A DNA stretch of 64,000 nucleotides from contig NZ_FNEX01000008.1 of NCBI RefSeq assembly GCF_900100435.1, positions 1 to 64,000 of the forward strand. The letters are read 5' to 3'. Both the position numbers and the translations under genes were made by a program. The notes below the pieces were generated by a model. It made no database searches. It was not told the origin of the DNA and saw nothing but the letters and a program-made list of their open reading frames with translations. Positions 26,368 to 37,300 of this stretch are shown one piece after another; the first letter of the stretch is position 1, and every line of letters begins with the position of its first letter. The stretch comes from Pedobacter sp. ok626 (GTDB lineage: Bacteria; Bacteroidota; Bacteroidia; Sphingobacteriales; Sphingobacteriaceae).

Positions 26368-27219
26368 GTGAAAACACTTAAAATAGCTATCCAGAAATCG
26401 GGTAGATTAAACGAAAAATCAGTAGAGATTCTTAAAAATTGTGGTTTATCTTTCGAGAACTACAAGAGTTCATTAATATCAACCGTTACAAACTTCCCTT
26501 TAGAGATTCTTTTTCTGAGAGATGATGACATTCCTGAATATGTACAGGATGGAATTGCAGACCTGGGTATTGTGGGTGAAAACGTAATTGTTGAAGCCGG
26601 CGCTGAAGTTACCTATCTGCAAAAACTAGGTTTTGGTAAATGTACTTTAAAAATCGCCATTCCTAATGAAAGCCAGATTACCGAAATTGCACAATTAAGT
26701 GGCAAAGCCATCGCAACATCTTACCCGGTAATCCTTGAAAAATACCTAAAAGAAAATCATGTAAATGCAGAGGTTCGGACAATTTCCGGATCAGTAGAAA
26801 TTGGCCCGGGACTTGGATTGAGTGATGCCATTTGCGACATCGTTTCTACAGGCGGAACTTTAAAAAGCAATGGACTAAAACCTTTCTCGGAAGTGATGAA
26901 ATCTGAAGCGATTTTAATTGGAAAAGCAGGATCAGATTTGCTACCTGAAGTTCAGGAATTGCTCCAAAGAATCCGGTCAGTACTCCGTGCAAAAGAGACC
27001 AAATATGTGGTACTTAACGTAGCAAAAACCAACCTTAAAAAAGTAGTGGATTTATTGCCAGGTGTAAAAAGTCCAACCGTTGTTCCCTTGTTTGATGAAG
27101 ATTGGGTTGCTGTACATTCGGTAATTGCAGAACACGATTTCTGGGAAAAGATCAATAGCCTGAAAGCCGCCGGTGCCGAGGGGATTGTAGTGATGCCTAT
27201 CGAGAAAATCATTGCTTAA
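26368..27219 (+). CDS. hisG: ATP phosphoribosyltransferase (long form)
   Basis: A 283-residue enzyme for the first step of histidine synthesis: ATP plus PRPP to phosphoribosyl-ATP. The length and the C-terminal regulatory HisG_C domain (about 210-283, ending EGIVVMPIEKII) mark the long, HisZ-independent form that histidine inhibits directly. The catalytic core has the DLGIVGENV loop near 68-76 and the PRPP-binding ISTVTNFP/CDIVSTGGTLKSNGL motifs (about 36 and 153-167). It starts with GTG at 26368; no in-frame ATG precedes the conserved N terminus. The start codon lies in a small AGTG-AAAA-CACT hairpin, 68 nt after the leader peptide. Confidence 0.95.
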   Translation: MKTLKIAIQKSGRLNEKSVEILKNCGLSFENYKSSLISTVTNFPLEILFLRDDDIPEYVQDGIADLGIVGENVIVEAGAEVTYLQKLGFGKCTLKIAIPNESQITEIAQLSGKAIATSYPVILEKYLKENHVNAEVRTISGSVEIGPGLGLSDAICDIVSTGGTLKSNGLKPFSEVMKSEAILIGKAGSDLLPEVQELLQRIRSVLRAKETKYVVLNVAKTNLKKVVDLLPGVKSPTVVPLFDEDWVAVHSVIAEHDFWEKINSLKAAGAEGIVVMPIEKIIA

Positions 27220-27276
27220 TCGCAAAAAAAGCTTAAAACAAGCGTTAACTAATAGTTAAACCAAAAACATAAAACA

Positions 27277-28566
27277 TTGAAAATCTATAGTTATAAAGAT
27301 TTAACTAAACAAGAAGTTGAATCTATCTGTTTGCGACAGCTGGAAGATGATGTTACCATCCTTGAAAGGGTTGAAGGCATTGTTGACCGGGTTAAAACAG
27401 AGGGAGACCAAGCCTTGTTTGATTATGCACTGGCTTTCGACAAGGTGCAGCTTCAACAGCTTTTTATAGAAAAGGAAGAGATCAACCGCATTGCCTCTAC
27501 TATACCTACCGAAGCTAAAACAGCAATAGATACGGCTTACAGAAATATCAAAGCTTTTCATGCTTCGCAATCCTACAGGGAAGATAAAATAGAGACCATG
27601 CCTGGGGTTACCTGCTGGCGCGAAACCAGAGCAATAGAACGTGTAGGACTTTATATCCCCGGTGGAACAGCAGTATTACCAAGTACTTTTTTAATGCTCG
27701 GTATACCTGCAATCCTTGCCGGCTGTAAGGAAATAGTAGTTTGTTCTCCGCCACAAAAAGATGGCAAAACCAATTGCTATCTAGCCTACGTCGCTGTATT
27801 GCTGGGTATCGAAAAGATATACCTTGTAGGCGGCGCCCAAGCTGTTGCAGCTATGGCTTACGGAACGGAAAGCGTACCGAAGGTTTACAAGATCTTTGGA
27901 CCGGGCAACCGCTATGTAACTCAGGCTAAGCAACTGGTGCAATCTATAGCTGGCACAGCTATAGATATGCCGGCCGGTCCATCAGAGGTTTTAGTACTCG
28001 CAGACGAGACTGCCAATTCGTCATACATCGCTTCCGACCTACTTGCACAGGCTGAGCATGGGACTGATAGTCAGACTATTCTGGTAGCTACGTCAAGTAA
28101 AATCATAACTGATACACTAGCACAGATTGAATTGCAATTAAAGGAATTACCAAGGCAAGATATAGCTGCCCAGGCCATCGCCAATTCCTATGCAGTACTG
28201 GTTGACAACCTTGAAGAAGGCATTGAATTTAGCAATAGCTACGCACCTGAGCATTTGATTCTTTCTACAGATCGGTTTGAACAGCTCATCCCTCTAATCA
28301 GCAATGCAGGCTCCGTTTTCCTTGGAAACTTAACCCCTGAGAGTGCTGGTGATTACGCCTCCGGGACTAATCATACCTTGCCTACGAGTGGCTTCGCAAA
28401 GGCCTACTCAGGCGTATCGCTGGATTCTTTTGTAAAAAAGATCACCTTCCAGCACATTAGCCCGAGGGGATTAAGAAACATTGGAAATACCGTGGAAGTT
28501 CTTGCTGAAGCTGAAGGACTAATTGCACACAAGAATGCGGTGAGCATTCGTTTAAAATTGCTTTAA
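27277..28566 (+). CDS. hisD: Histidinol dehydrogenase
   Basis: A 429-residue NAD-dependent, zinc-binding dehydrogenase that carries out the last two steps, histidinol to histidine. Motifs visible include the GGTAVLPSTFLM region (about 128-139), KIFGPGNRYVTQAK (about 206-219), the conserved DMPAGPSEVLV (about 230-240), AEHGTDSQ (about 258-265) and YAPEHLIL (about 325-332), which hold the zinc ligands and the catalytic Glu-His pair. The most likely start is TTG at 27277; this codon gives the family's usual N terminus, and no ATG is available nearby. It lies 57 bp after hisG and 1 bp before hisC. Confidence 0.95.
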   Translation: MKIYSYKDLTKQEVESICLRQLEDDVTILERVEGIVDRVKTEGDQALFDYALAFDKVQLQQLFIEKEEINRIASTIPTEAKTAIDTAYRNIKAFHASQSYREDKIETMPGVTCWRETRAIERVGLYIPGGTAVLPSTFLMLGIPAILAGCKEIVVCSPPQKDGKTNCYLAYVAVLLGIEKIYLVGGAQAVAAMAYGTESVPKVYKIFGPGNRYVTQAKQLVQSIAGTAIDMPAGPSEVLVLADETANSSYIASDLLAQAEHGTDSQTILVATSSKIITDTLAQIELQLKELPRQDIAAQAIANSYAVLVDNLEEGIEFSNSYAPEHLILSTDRFEQLIPLISNAGSVFLGNLTPESAGDYASGTNHTLPTSGFAKAYSGVSLDSFVKKITFQHISPRGLRNIGNTVEVLAEAEGLIAHKNAVSIRLKLL

Positions 28567-28567
28567 A

Positions 28568-29611
28568 ATGGATATCAATAAATTACAAAGAGAAAACATC
28601 AAAAACCTTCGCCCCTACTCCACCGCGAGGGATGAATATAAAGGGCAAGCCAGCATATTTCTGGATGCCAATGAGAACAGTTACGGTTCGCCATTAGAAG
28701 AAAATTACAACCGTTACCCTGATCCACTACAATTGGATTTAAAGGACGCGATTAGCAAAATAAAGGGCGTACCAATTGAAAACACCTTCCTTGGAAACGG
28801 AAGCGATGAAGCCATCGATCTTTTGTTCAGAGCTTTCTGTGAACCTAAGCAAGACAATGTAGTTATTCTGCCGCCAACCTATGGCATGTACGAGGTTTCG
28901 GCAGGCATCAACAACGTTGAAATACGCAAGGTAAACCTGCTTCCAAACTTTCAGTTAGACCTGGATGGCATTGCTGAAGCTGTTGATGAAAACACAAAAC
29001 TCATCTTCATCTGCTCGCCAAACAACCCTACTGGAAATTCAATTGTACGCACTGATATTGAAACCGTATTGGCTAATTTCAAAGGTCTAGTGGTGATCGA
29101 CGAAGCTTACATCAATTACGCCAAACAGCGAACTTTTATTAAAGAGCTAACTGAATACCCCAATCTGGTTGTGTTGCAAACTTTTTCAAAAGCATGGGGA
29201 CTAGCTGCACTTCGTTTAGGAATGGCCTTTGCTGCCCGCCCGGTAATTGATGTATTGAACAAGGTAAAGCCTCCCTACAACATCAACCAGGCTACGCAGG
29301 ACATTGCTTTAAAGGCTTTGCAAAATATCGAACAGGTAAACGAATGGATCAAAATTACTGTTGCCGAAAGAGAAAATCTAAGTAAGGAATTGGCCGCACT
29401 TGCGATTGTTAAAAAGGTGTATCCTTCGGACGCTAATTTTATACTAATTGAAGTGGAGAATGCGTTAAGTACTTACAATGCCTTGGTAGCTGAAGGCATC
29501 ATCATCAGAGACCGCTCTAAGGTGACGTTGTGCGAAGGATGTCTACGTATAACGATCGGAACCCAGGAAGAAAACAAAACACTCTTAGCAGCGCTTAAAA
29601 ACACCCAATAA
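28568..29611 (+). CDS. hisC: Histidinol-phosphate aminotransferase
   Basis: A 347-residue PLP-dependent class I/II aminotransferase converting imidazole-acetol phosphate plus glutamate to histidinol phosphate. It shows the FLDANENSYGSP substrate loop (31-42), the SPNNPTG motif (150-156), the DEAY pyridoxal-ring aspartate (178-181) and the PLP lysine at 208 in TFSKAWGLAALRLG. The C-terminal arginine motif CLRITIG is present. The length matches HisC. It starts 1 bp after the hisD stop and ends 18 bp before hisB. Confidence 0.95.
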   Translation: MDINKLQRENIKNLRPYSTARDEYKGQASIFLDANENSYGSPLEENYNRYPDPLQLDLKDAISKIKGVPIENTFLGNGSDEAIDLLFRAFCEPKQDNVVILPPTYGMYEVSAGINNVEIRKVNLLPNFQLDLDGIAEAVDENTKLIFICSPNNPTGNSIVRTDIETVLANFKGLVVIDEAYINYAKQRTFIKELTEYPNLVVLQTFSKAWGLAALRLGMAFAARPVIDVLNKVKPPYNINQATQDIALKALQNIEQVNEWIKITVAERENLSKELAALAIVKKVYPSDANFILIEVENALSTYNALVAEGIIIRDRSKVTLCEGCLRITIGTQEENKTLLAALKNTQ

Positions 29612-29629
29612 TTCAACCAAACCTAAATC

Positions 29630-30763
29630 ATGAAGAAAGTATTATTTATAGATAGAGACGGAACCCTGATTACTGAACCAGAGGATGAGCAGATAGACTC
29701 CTTTGCCAAACTCGAGTTTTACCCTAAGGCCATTCAGTACCTTGCAAAAATCGCAAAGGAGCTGGATTACGACCTGGTAATGGTCACCAATCAAGATGGC
29801 CTTGGAACAGATTCGCATCCTGAAGAAAACTTCTGGCCTGTTCACAACTTCGTTTTGAAAACTTTTGCCAGTGAGGGTGTTGAGTTTAATGAGGTGATTA
29901 TTGACAAGACTTTTGCACATGAAAATGCACCTACCCGTAAGCCGAACACCGGCTTGCTACAACATTTCTTGACGGAAGGCTACGACCTTAAAAACTCTTT
30001 TGTAATCGGCGACCGCATCAATGATGTGATTCTAGCCAAAAATTTAGGGGCTAAAGCCATCTGGATCCGCAACAATGATTTGCTAGGTGCCAATGAAATA
30101 CTGGACAAAGCTGAGACCTTAGCCGATGTGATTGCTTTGCAAACACAAGACTGGGTAGATATTTATACTTTTTTAAGAGCTGGAAGTCGTGTGGTATTAC
30201 ATGAACGCAATACCAATGAGACCAAGATCAGCATCAATATTGATCTGGATGGAACTGGCAAGGCTGATATCCATACAGGATTGAACTTCTTTGACCATAT
30301 GCTGGATCAGATTGCCCGCCATGGCAGTATTGACTTAAAAATCAAAACAGTAGGCGATTTACACATTGATGAGCACCATACCATCGAAGATACAGGAATT
30401 GCTTTAGGCGAGGCTTTTGCGAAAGCCATCGGCAACAAACTGGGCTTAGAGCGTTATGGCTTCTGCTTACCGATGGACGATTGTCTGGCACAGGCAGCCA
30501 TCGATTTTGGCGGTCGCGCCTGGATAGTTTGGGATGCTGATTTTAAACGTGAAAAAGTAGGCGATATGCCAACAGAAATGTTCTATCACTTTTTCAAATC
30601 GTTTAGCGACGCTGCCAAATGCAACTTGAACATTAAAGCCGAGGGTGATAACGAACATCATAAAATTGAAGCTATATTTAAAGCTTTTGCAAAAGCAATA
30701 AAAGTAGCAATTAAACGTGACCCGGATAAGTTAGTCTTACCAAGCACAAAGGGGATATTATAA
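29630..30763 (+). CDS. hisB: Bifunctional histidinol-phosphatase / imidazoleglycerol-phosphate dehydratase
   Basis: A 377-residue fusion enzyme. The N-terminal HAD phosphatase (about 1-165) has the nucleophile motif FIDRDGTLI with Asp8 and Asp10, the GDRINDV acidic loop near 127, and the Cys/His zinc-loop region reduced relative to E. coli HisN-type proteins. The C-terminal IGPD domain (about 185-377) has the two metal-binding histidine clusters FFDHMLDQIARHG and DEHHTIED. The bifunctional form is known from enterobacteria and from Bacteroidetes. Its stop codon overlaps the hisH start by 1 bp (TAATG). Confidence 0.94.
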   Translation: MKKVLFIDRDGTLITEPEDEQIDSFAKLEFYPKAIQYLAKIAKELDYDLVMVTNQDGLGTDSHPEENFWPVHNFVLKTFASEGVEFNEVIIDKTFAHENAPTRKPNTGLLQHFLTEGYDLKNSFVIGDRINDVILAKNLGAKAIWIRNNDLLGANEILDKAETLADVIALQTQDWVDIYTFLRAGSRVVLHERNTNETKISINIDLDGTGKADIHTGLNFFDHMLDQIARHGSIDLKIKTVGDLHIDEHHTIEDTGIALGEAFAKAIGNKLGLERYGFCLPMDDCLAQAAIDFGGRAWIVWDADFKREKVGDMPTEMFYHFFKSFSDAAKCNLNIKAEGDNEHHKIEAIFKAFAKAIKVAIKRDPDKLVLPSTKGIL

Positions 30764-31356
30764 TGATTGGAATTGTAAATTATGGGGCTGGTAATATCTT
30801 TTCGCTGACATCAGCGTTAGAGCGATTAAGCATTCCCTATGGAATGGTGAACACAGAAGCCGACTTGGAACTGTATACCCATATCATCATTCCCGGTGTA
30901 GGACATGCCGGTGCAGCCATGAAAAAGCTGGAACAAACCGGATTAGTTAGCCCCATTAAAGCGCTAAAAAAACCAGTGTTAGGTATCTGTGTGGGTATGC
31001 AACTTTTAACCGAGCATTCGGAAGAAGGAAATGCCGACTTAATGGGCATCGTACCTATACAAACGAGGTTATTCGATAAGCATCAGGGGATTAAAATCCC
31101 ACATATGGGCTGGAATAATATCAGTCATCAAAACAATTTGCTATTTGAAGGTGTTGAAAGTGGCACACAATTTTATTTTGTGCATTCGTACTTTATTGAA
31201 TATAACGCTACTTTTGACATCGCAACTGCTGACTATGGAATGCCATTTTCGGCAGCAATACAAAAAAATAATTTCTACGGCGTTCAGTTCCACCCAGAGA
31301 AATCTGGTATCGCCGGAGAACGTTTACTAAAGAATTTTTCAAACTTAAAACAATAA
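30763..31356 (+). CDS. hisH: Imidazole glycerol phosphate synthase, glutaminase subunit
   Basis: A 197-residue class I glutamine amidotransferase. The nucleophile Cys76 lies in the oxyanion loop GICVGMQLL, and the His-Glu partners are in QFHPEKSG near residue 178. It feeds ammonia through a tunnel to HisF, with which it forms the heterodimer that makes IGP and AICAR. The short 1-bp overlap with hisB and the 1-bp gap to hisA support coupled translation. Length and motifs are standard. Confidence 0.95.
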   Translation: MIGIVNYGAGNIFSLTSALERLSIPYGMVNTEADLELYTHIIIPGVGHAGAAMKKLEQTGLVSPIKALKKPVLGICVGMQLLTEHSEEGNADLMGIVPIQTRLFDKHQGIKIPHMGWNNISHQNNLLFEGVESGTQFYFVHSYFIEYNATFDIATADYGMPFSAAIQKNNFYGVQFHPEKSGIAGERLLKNFSNLKQ

Positions 31357-31357
31357 A

Positions 31358-32107
31358 ATGTACATTATTCCTGCAATTGATATTTTAGATGGAAAGGTTG
31401 TCCGACTAACAGAAGGCGACTATAATCAGAAAACAGTTTACGATGTTTCCATCGCTGAAATGATAGAGACCTACCGGTCTAATGGTACAGAATTTATACA
31501 TATCATTGATTTAAATGGTGCCAAAGGTGACTTTAGCAACCAGGCTGCCTTATTTGAGGTGATCCAAAAAACCGATATGCGTGTGCAATATGGTGGCGGT
31601 ATCCGCACCATTAAACAGGTGACCGATTTATTGGACGCTGGCATTCACCGTGTAATTGTAGGTACTCAGGCCATTACCAACCCTGACTTTCTACAAGAAC
31701 TGAGTACTGAAGTTGGTAAGAAATACGATTATGCAAACCGCATTGTTATCGCGATTGACGTACTTGATGAGGTGATCAAATATTCGGGATGGATGGAAAG
31801 TTCGCCGATAAAACTGATGGACTATGTTGATAAATGTCTGCAGTTAGGCTTTTTCCGCTTCTTATGTACCGACATCAATAAAGATGGTAAACTAGGTGGT
31901 GCAGCAATGGACTTATATAGAAAACTATTAGATCACTCTCCTTTCATTAAACTAATCGCTTCTGGTGGTGTAAGCTCGATGGCTGACATTGAGGAATTGG
32001 CTACACTTGATATTCGTTCAGTAGTTGTAGGTAAAGCTATTTATGAAAAAAGGATCACCATCGAAGAGATTAAAGACTGGAATTTAAAGCAAATGACCTC
32101 TTTATAA
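31358..32107 (+). CDS. hisA: ProFAR isomerase
   Basis: A 249-residue (beta/alpha)8 barrel enzyme that isomerises ProFAR to PRFAR. The catalytic Asp8 lies in [13 protein letters not shown]; the second catalytic aspartate is in IAIDV near residue 130. Phosphate-binding loops GGIRT (about 76-80), IASGGVSS (about 203-210) and VVGKAIYE are present. It is translated 1 bp downstream of hisH and 4 bp upstream of hisF. The family resemblance to HisF is visible in both barrel halves. Confidence 0.95.
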   Translation: MYIIPAIDILDGKVVRLTEGDYNQKTVYDVSIAEMIETYRSNGTEFIHIIDLNGAKGDFSNQAALFEVIQKTDMRVQYGGGIRTIKQVTDLLDAGIHRVIVGTQAITNPDFLQELSTEVGKKYDYANRIVIAIDVLDEVIKYSGWMESSPIKLMDYVDKCLQLGFFRFLCTDINKDGKLGGAAMDLYRKLLDHSPFIKLIASGGVSSMADIEELATLDIRSVVVGKAIYEKRITIEEIKDWNLKQMTSL

Positions 32108-32111
32108 CCCG

Positions 32112-32867
32112 ATGCTGAGTAAACGTATTATTCCGTGCCTGGATGTAAAAGACGGGCGAACGGTTAAGGGAGTAAACTTTGTTGACCTAAAAGATGCTGG
32201 CGACCCAGTAGAACTGGCTTGGCAATACGCACAGCAAGGTGCCGACGAACTGGTTTTCCTGGACATTACTGCTACCCACGAACGCAGAGGAACAACCATC
32301 GAAATGGTAAAATCTGTGGCCAGACAATTGAACATCCCTTTTACCATTGGTGGGGGGATTACCTCGGTTGCTGATGCAGAAGCCCTGCTAAATTCAGGGG
32401 CTGATAAAATCAGCATCAACTCTGCTGCAGTTAGAAATCCGCAGTTAATTGAGGATTTAGCAAAAGCCTTTGGCGTACAGTTTGTAGTGCTTGCGGTGGA
32501 TACCAAGTTGGTTGATGGTCGTAACATGGTCCATTTAAATGGTGGACGATTAATTACCGAATTGGAAACTGAAGACTGGATCCTTAAAGCTGAAAGCTTG
32601 GGCGCAGGTGAAATATTACTGACTTCAATGGATCATGATGGTACAAAGAACGGCTTTGATTGCTTGCTGCTGGATAAAGTAGCTCGCGCTATCAACATCC
32701 CTGTTATCGCCTCTGGTGGTGCCGGAAAGGTTGAACATTTTACAGAGGTATTTTTACAAACCGGCGTAGATGCAGCACTGGCGGCCTCAGTTTTTCACTT
32801 CGGTGAAATCCCTATCCCATTTTTAAAAGAAGAATTAAAAAAACACAACATACCGGTAAGGTTATGA
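32112..32867 (+). CDS. hisF: Imidazole glycerol phosphate synthase, cyclase subunit
   Basis: A 251-residue (beta/alpha)8 barrel. Catalytic Asp11 is in [11 protein letters not shown], and Asp130 is in [12 protein letters not shown]. Phosphate sites GGGITS (about 77-82) and [12 protein letters not shown] (about 199-210) are intact. It cyclises PRFAR with ammonia from HisH. The 3' end overlaps hisIE by 4 bp (ATGA), so the end of the pathway branch is translationally coupled. Length and motifs match the family. Confidence 0.96.
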   Translation: MLSKRIIPCLDVKDGRTVKGVNFVDLKDAGDPVELAWQYAQQGADELVFLDITATHERRGTTIEMVKSVARQLNIPFTIGGGITSVADAEALLNSGADKISINSAAVRNPQLIEDLAKAFGVQFVVLAVDTKLVDGRNMVHLNGGRLITELETEDWILKAESLGAGEILLTSMDHDGTKNGFDCLLLDKVARAINIPVIASGGAGKVEHFTEVFLQTGVDAALAASVFHFGEIPIPFLKEELKKHNIPVRL

Positions 32868-33454
32868 AGATAGATTTCGACAAAACACAGGGTTTGGTAC
32901 CTGTAATCATACAGGACGAGCAAACCCTGGAGGTTTTAATGCTAGGTTATATGAACCAGGAGGCATGGGATAAAACCCAGGCCGAGGGTAAGGTTACCTT
33001 CTTCTCACGCAGCAAAAATCGCTTGTGGACTAAAGGTGAAGAAAGCGGAAACTTCCTTTTTGTAAAGGAAACGCATATTGATTGCGATAATGATACGATA
33101 TTGATTAAAGCTACACCAGTTGGCCCTACTTGTCATACTGGCTCCCGCAGCTGCTTTAAAACTAATTATAACCAGAACTTTATTTTTGAACTGGAGCAGA
33201 TCATTAAAGACAGATACGAAAACCCTTCAGCTGAATCTTATGTAAATACGCTACGTAAGAAAGGTTTAAATAAGATAGCACAGAAAGTTGGCGAAGAAGG
33301 TGTAGAAACAGTGATTGCAGCCTTAAATGAGACTGATGTTGATTTTGTAAACGAAAGCTCTGATCTGATTTTCCACCTATTGGTATTGCTAAGAGAAAAA
33401 GGAAAAACCCTTGCAGATATTGGTTTAAACTTAGAAGGTAGACACAAAAAATAA
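32864..33454 (+). CDS. hisI: Bifunctional phosphoribosyl-AMP cyclohydrolase / phosphoribosyl-ATP pyrophosphatase
   Basis: A 196-residue fusion. The N-terminal HisI domain (about 1-105) contains [26 protein letters not shown] and the zinc/metal motif DCDNDTILI plus HTGSRSCF. The C-terminal HisE domain (about 110-196) has the all-alpha NTP-PPase pattern [14 protein letters not shown] and [13 protein letters not shown]. Steps two and three of the pathway are thus joined in one protein, as in enterobacteria. It overlaps hisF by 4 bp, and a WD40 gene follows after 5 bp. Confidence 0.94.
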   Translation: MKIDFDKTQGLVPVIIQDEQTLEVLMLGYMNQEAWDKTQAEGKVTFFSRSKNRLWTKGEESGNFLFVKETHIDCDNDTILIKATPVGPTCHTGSRSCFKTNYNQNFIFELEQIIKDRYENPSAESYVNTLRKKGLNKIAQKVGEEGVETVIAALNETDVDFVNESSDLIFHLLVLLREKGKTLADIGLNLEGRHKK

Positions 33455-33459
33455 GATTA

Positions 33460-34359
33460 ATGATCACACATCTCCACACCCTTAGCGGACACCAGAATCC
33501 AATTTATGCATTGGCCAACTCTAATCAGAAAGATACTTTCTTTAGTGCTGGCAACGATAAGGGTGTGGTAGAATGGTCATTAAATACCATGTCTTTTGTA
33601 AAAGTGATCTTGCCGGTTCAAAGCTCAGTTTATGCTTTACATACCTATCAAGACTTACTCTTTGTTGCCCAAAGAAGTGGATTAATTCAGGTATTCGATC
33701 TAAATGAGCAAAAAGTGATAGCCACATTAAGCTACCACCAAAAAGGTGTTTTTGATGTAAAAACCATAGCCCATAAAAACGAAATTATAAGTACTGGAGA
33801 AGATGGAACTGTGGCTGTTTGGTCTTTAAACGACTTTACACTGCTATACAATTTCCCGGTACTGCAAAATACAGTGCGGACAATTGCCTTGAGCAATGAT
33901 GCAAAAGAAGTAGCATTAGGCTGCAAAGACGGCATTATCAGAATATACAACTCTGATGATTATTCACTCATTAAAGCGCTTGATGGCCACAAATTTGCAG
34001 TAACTGCTTTACAGTACGCACCTAATGGCAGTTACCTGATTTCGGGTAGCAGAGATGCTCAATTGAAGATATGGAGCTTGCCTGATTATTCACTTAGCAA
34101 TAGTGTCCCGGCACACATGTTTAGCATTTACTCTATAATTTTCCACCCTACGCTACCCTATTTTGCTACCTGCAGTCAGGACAAAAGTATTAAATTATGG
34201 GATAGCCAGACTTTTAAACTGTATAAGATACTCAGTTTAGAAAAAGATACCCCAGGTCATTTCCATTCTATAAATAAAATGATCTGGAGTACCGATGGCA
34301 AATACCTGATTTCGACGGGAGATGACCGTCAGGTTATGATATGGGAACTTACTTTATAG
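33460..34359 (+). CDS. WD40 repeat protein at the end of the his operon
   Basis: A 299-residue protein made of about seven WD40 repeats and nothing else, expected to fold into one beta-propeller. Repeat ends such as GVVEWSL, GTVAVWSL, AQLKIWSL, KSIKLWDS and RQVMIWEL are spaced about 40 residues apart. There is no signal peptide, so it is likely cytoplasmic. It starts 5 bp after hisIE, so it is co-transcribed with histidine synthesis, but no role there is known to me. Its last 11 bp overlap the end of the convergent macroglobulin-like gene. Confidence 0.88.
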   Translation: MITHLHTLSGHQNPIYALANSNQKDTFFSAGNDKGVVEWSLNTMSFVKVILPVQSSVYALHTYQDLLFVAQRSGLIQVFDLNEQKVIATLSYHQKGVFDVKTIAHKNEIISTGEDGTVAVWSLNDFTLLYNFPVLQNTVRTIALSNDAKEVALGCKDGIIRIYNSDDYSLIKALDGHKFAVTALQYAPNGSYLISGSRDAQLKIWSLPDYSLSNSVPAHMFSIYSIIFHPTLPYFATCSQDKSIKLWDSQTFKLYKILSLEKDTPGHFHSINKMIWSTDGKYLISTGDDRQVMIWELTL

Positions 34360-37300
34360 CCACCCTTTTCATCCCTTCTCTTCCGTAAAATACAGGAAAG
34401 TACATCATTTCGGCTTTAGCAGGATTTAAGATATAATTACCAGCATACCTTGGCATCAACTGTACGGTAAAAGTATAAGTACCCTTTTTCAATTTGGTAC
34501 AAAAAATCGAAGTCTTGTGTTTAAAGTATTCCCTGTGTGTTTCTATTCCCCAAAAGCTTTGTATTTTATTCTCGTAAGAACAACCAGCAGGAATAGGAAT
34601 TTCAATCATTACATAATCTGCATCGGCACGAACATCAACATCAACCCTTAGCGTTGCTAAAGTACCTGGCTTTAGTTTTTGAACAGGCGACCTATTTTGC
34701 TCAAAGGATGTTCTCACCGTAAAATCTTTACTTACCTTTTCTGGCTTAGGATTATTGAATTGCTGATAGGCGGTAAAATAAACCGGAGCATCGCCTTTTT
34801 TATTCAATTTTAATGCTCCCGGATCAATCACCTTATTGAAGGGAAAAATGCTAACCTGCTCCGTTTGATTGAATACCAAAGTCGCTGGTTGAGGCTTTTT
34901 ACCCGAAGTATTCATTAACTCTGGCAATATCGTTTCTAATATTAAAGATGATTCAAAAGTATTGCGCCATTGCCCGCTCTTTCTCTGCTCCAAAAAGTAA
35001 CGTGTAATGCGATCTAACTCGTCTCTGTAATTACCATTAGCTTTTAAAATCTGGTAGGCTAACAAAGTATTCTGAATGCTATTGTCCCAGAAATACCGTC
35101 CTTCTTCCCCCCAATAGCTATTGCCAAACATCGTTTCATTTTTTAAGCCCAACAGCCATTTCAGATCTATCGGCATGCCGGCTTTCTGTTTCAATTGCAT
35201 CAATTGAAGTTTTTCGTATAGTGGTTGCGCAGCTAATTTTGGAACGTCTGAATTCGCTTTTCTTTCCCGAACGTTCTTTTCTTCCAGTTCAGTTCTTTGC
35301 TTTTCAATAGCTATGATCCAGTCATTCGCATAATATTTTTCATTCAGTAAACTCAATAGGCGAATGCCATAAATCTGATCAAAGTACTTATCAGATGCCA
35401 TTTTACTGGTCAGGTAACGGTATAATTTATCCTTATCCAATACCACAGGATAACCTTGCTTTTGGGCTTCCAACAAGGCTTCGACAATATGCAGACTAAT
35501 CCACAGTTCCTCATTACTGTTTCGCCACCAGCCCCAGGTACCTTCCGGACGTCTGTTGTTCTGCAATTTTTTAAGGATTTCTTTGATGTTCTTTTCCTCC
35601 TTAAATGGTTCACTCAGGTACTTTCTAACGGATTTTTCCAGCAGCAACGCTTTTAGTTTAGAAGCCAGCTGCTCATTGCACAAGTATTCGTAAGTACGCA
35701 GTTTATCAATTTCATCCAGTAGCGTGGGAAACAGAGAAGCTTCTGCCCTGAGCGTAACTTTTCCTAAGGCAGCATCGAAGTTATAACTAACAGTAGTATC
35801 TCGGGTAAGCGCGTTAAAATAGCCTTTAGTTTCTATTACACCAGCCTGTAGCAATGGAATCTTACGGATCTCGCCATCGAAATAACCATTATCCTGTTTC
35901 ATGGTGTATTCAAACTTCAAACTATCTACAACATTCACATGATCTGCGTGGACTTTAAAGCCCCCGCCTTTAGCAACAATTCCAACCGTATCAATCTTTG
36001 CATTTTTAAACGTTACCGAACTATTTAACAACGCTGCCCCATTATAACTGAACTTCCTGGTTACTGTTTCATCGATATTGTTGTAATTCATCAATTTCCC
36101 AATTACATTAATGCTGTCACCCGCTAAGGCAAATGATGGAGAGACAAAATTGGCGCTTAATGTTTTAAACGACTTGATATTTGTTTGTCCAACTCCACTT
36201 TGTTTACGACCATTCATGGCTATTAATTGCGTATTCCAATTGGTAATATCATCCGGGAATTTCACAGTAAAAGTAGCCTTCCCCTCAGCATCTGTTAATA
36301 GTTTAGGCTGCCAGATGGCATAATCGGAGAAATTAGTCCTGAATGTTTCCTGCCGTTGTGCCAGCTCGCCACTGGCCAATAACGAAGTATTACCTCCTTT
36401 AGTTTTAATAACAATCACTCCATTGGCACCTCTTGCACCATAAATAGCAGAGGCATCGCTCCCTTTTAAGATATCCATAGATACAATTGAGTTAGCATCT
36501 AATTTACCTACATCGCCATTATAAGGTAATCCATCTACAATTATTAAAGGTTTATTATCTCCGGTAAGTGAATTCGTACCTCTTATCATGACCTTCAAAT
36601 CTCCACTTGGATCACCATTAACACTCACTCCAGCAACTCTACCAGCTAAAGCATCAACCGAAACTGATTGAACTGAGCCTGTAAGAACTGACTTTTTCTG
36701 TGTACCATAGCCAACAACTACTACTTCATTTAAAGAAGACGTAGCAGCATCCAATTTAATATCACCTACATCCCCATTTTTTATAACAATCTCTTTTGAA
36801 TCGTAACCGATATAAGCAATGATAAGTTTTCCTAGATGAGGTACTTTAAGACTGAAATGACCATCAGCGCCCGTAAATGTCGCGTAGCTGGCTCCTTTCA
36901 ATTTCACACTAACTCCAGGCAGGGCCTCTTTACTTTCAGCATCAATAACCCGACCGGTCATTTTACCCGTTAATATGGCAGGATCAAAATATTTATCATT
37001 GATCTTTTCAAGAACATTGCGCTGCACATCTGCGAGGGTATTATTTGAACCTGTACGGACAGATTTGATCTGTTCGTCGATCTTCTGGCTCATATTGTCA
37101 GCAGGGTTTATTCGCATCCCTTTCCATTCAAAGTAGTTTACGCCTGCTGGTTTAATAACCACCCTTTCAGCAACAAAATAACGGTTATCCTTAAACAAAT
37201 AAATAATGCGATACTCATTTGATTCTAAGTCACTAAAGTAAGACGTATTTCCATGGTAAATCTGTACAAAATCAGGTTCATCATACTTATAAATGATAAT

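Noticed and set aside
26159..26371. 70-codon plus frame, and a 63-codon minus frame, in the his leader region
   Set aside because: They overlap the predicted promoter and the histidine leader peptide in other frames and have no family features.
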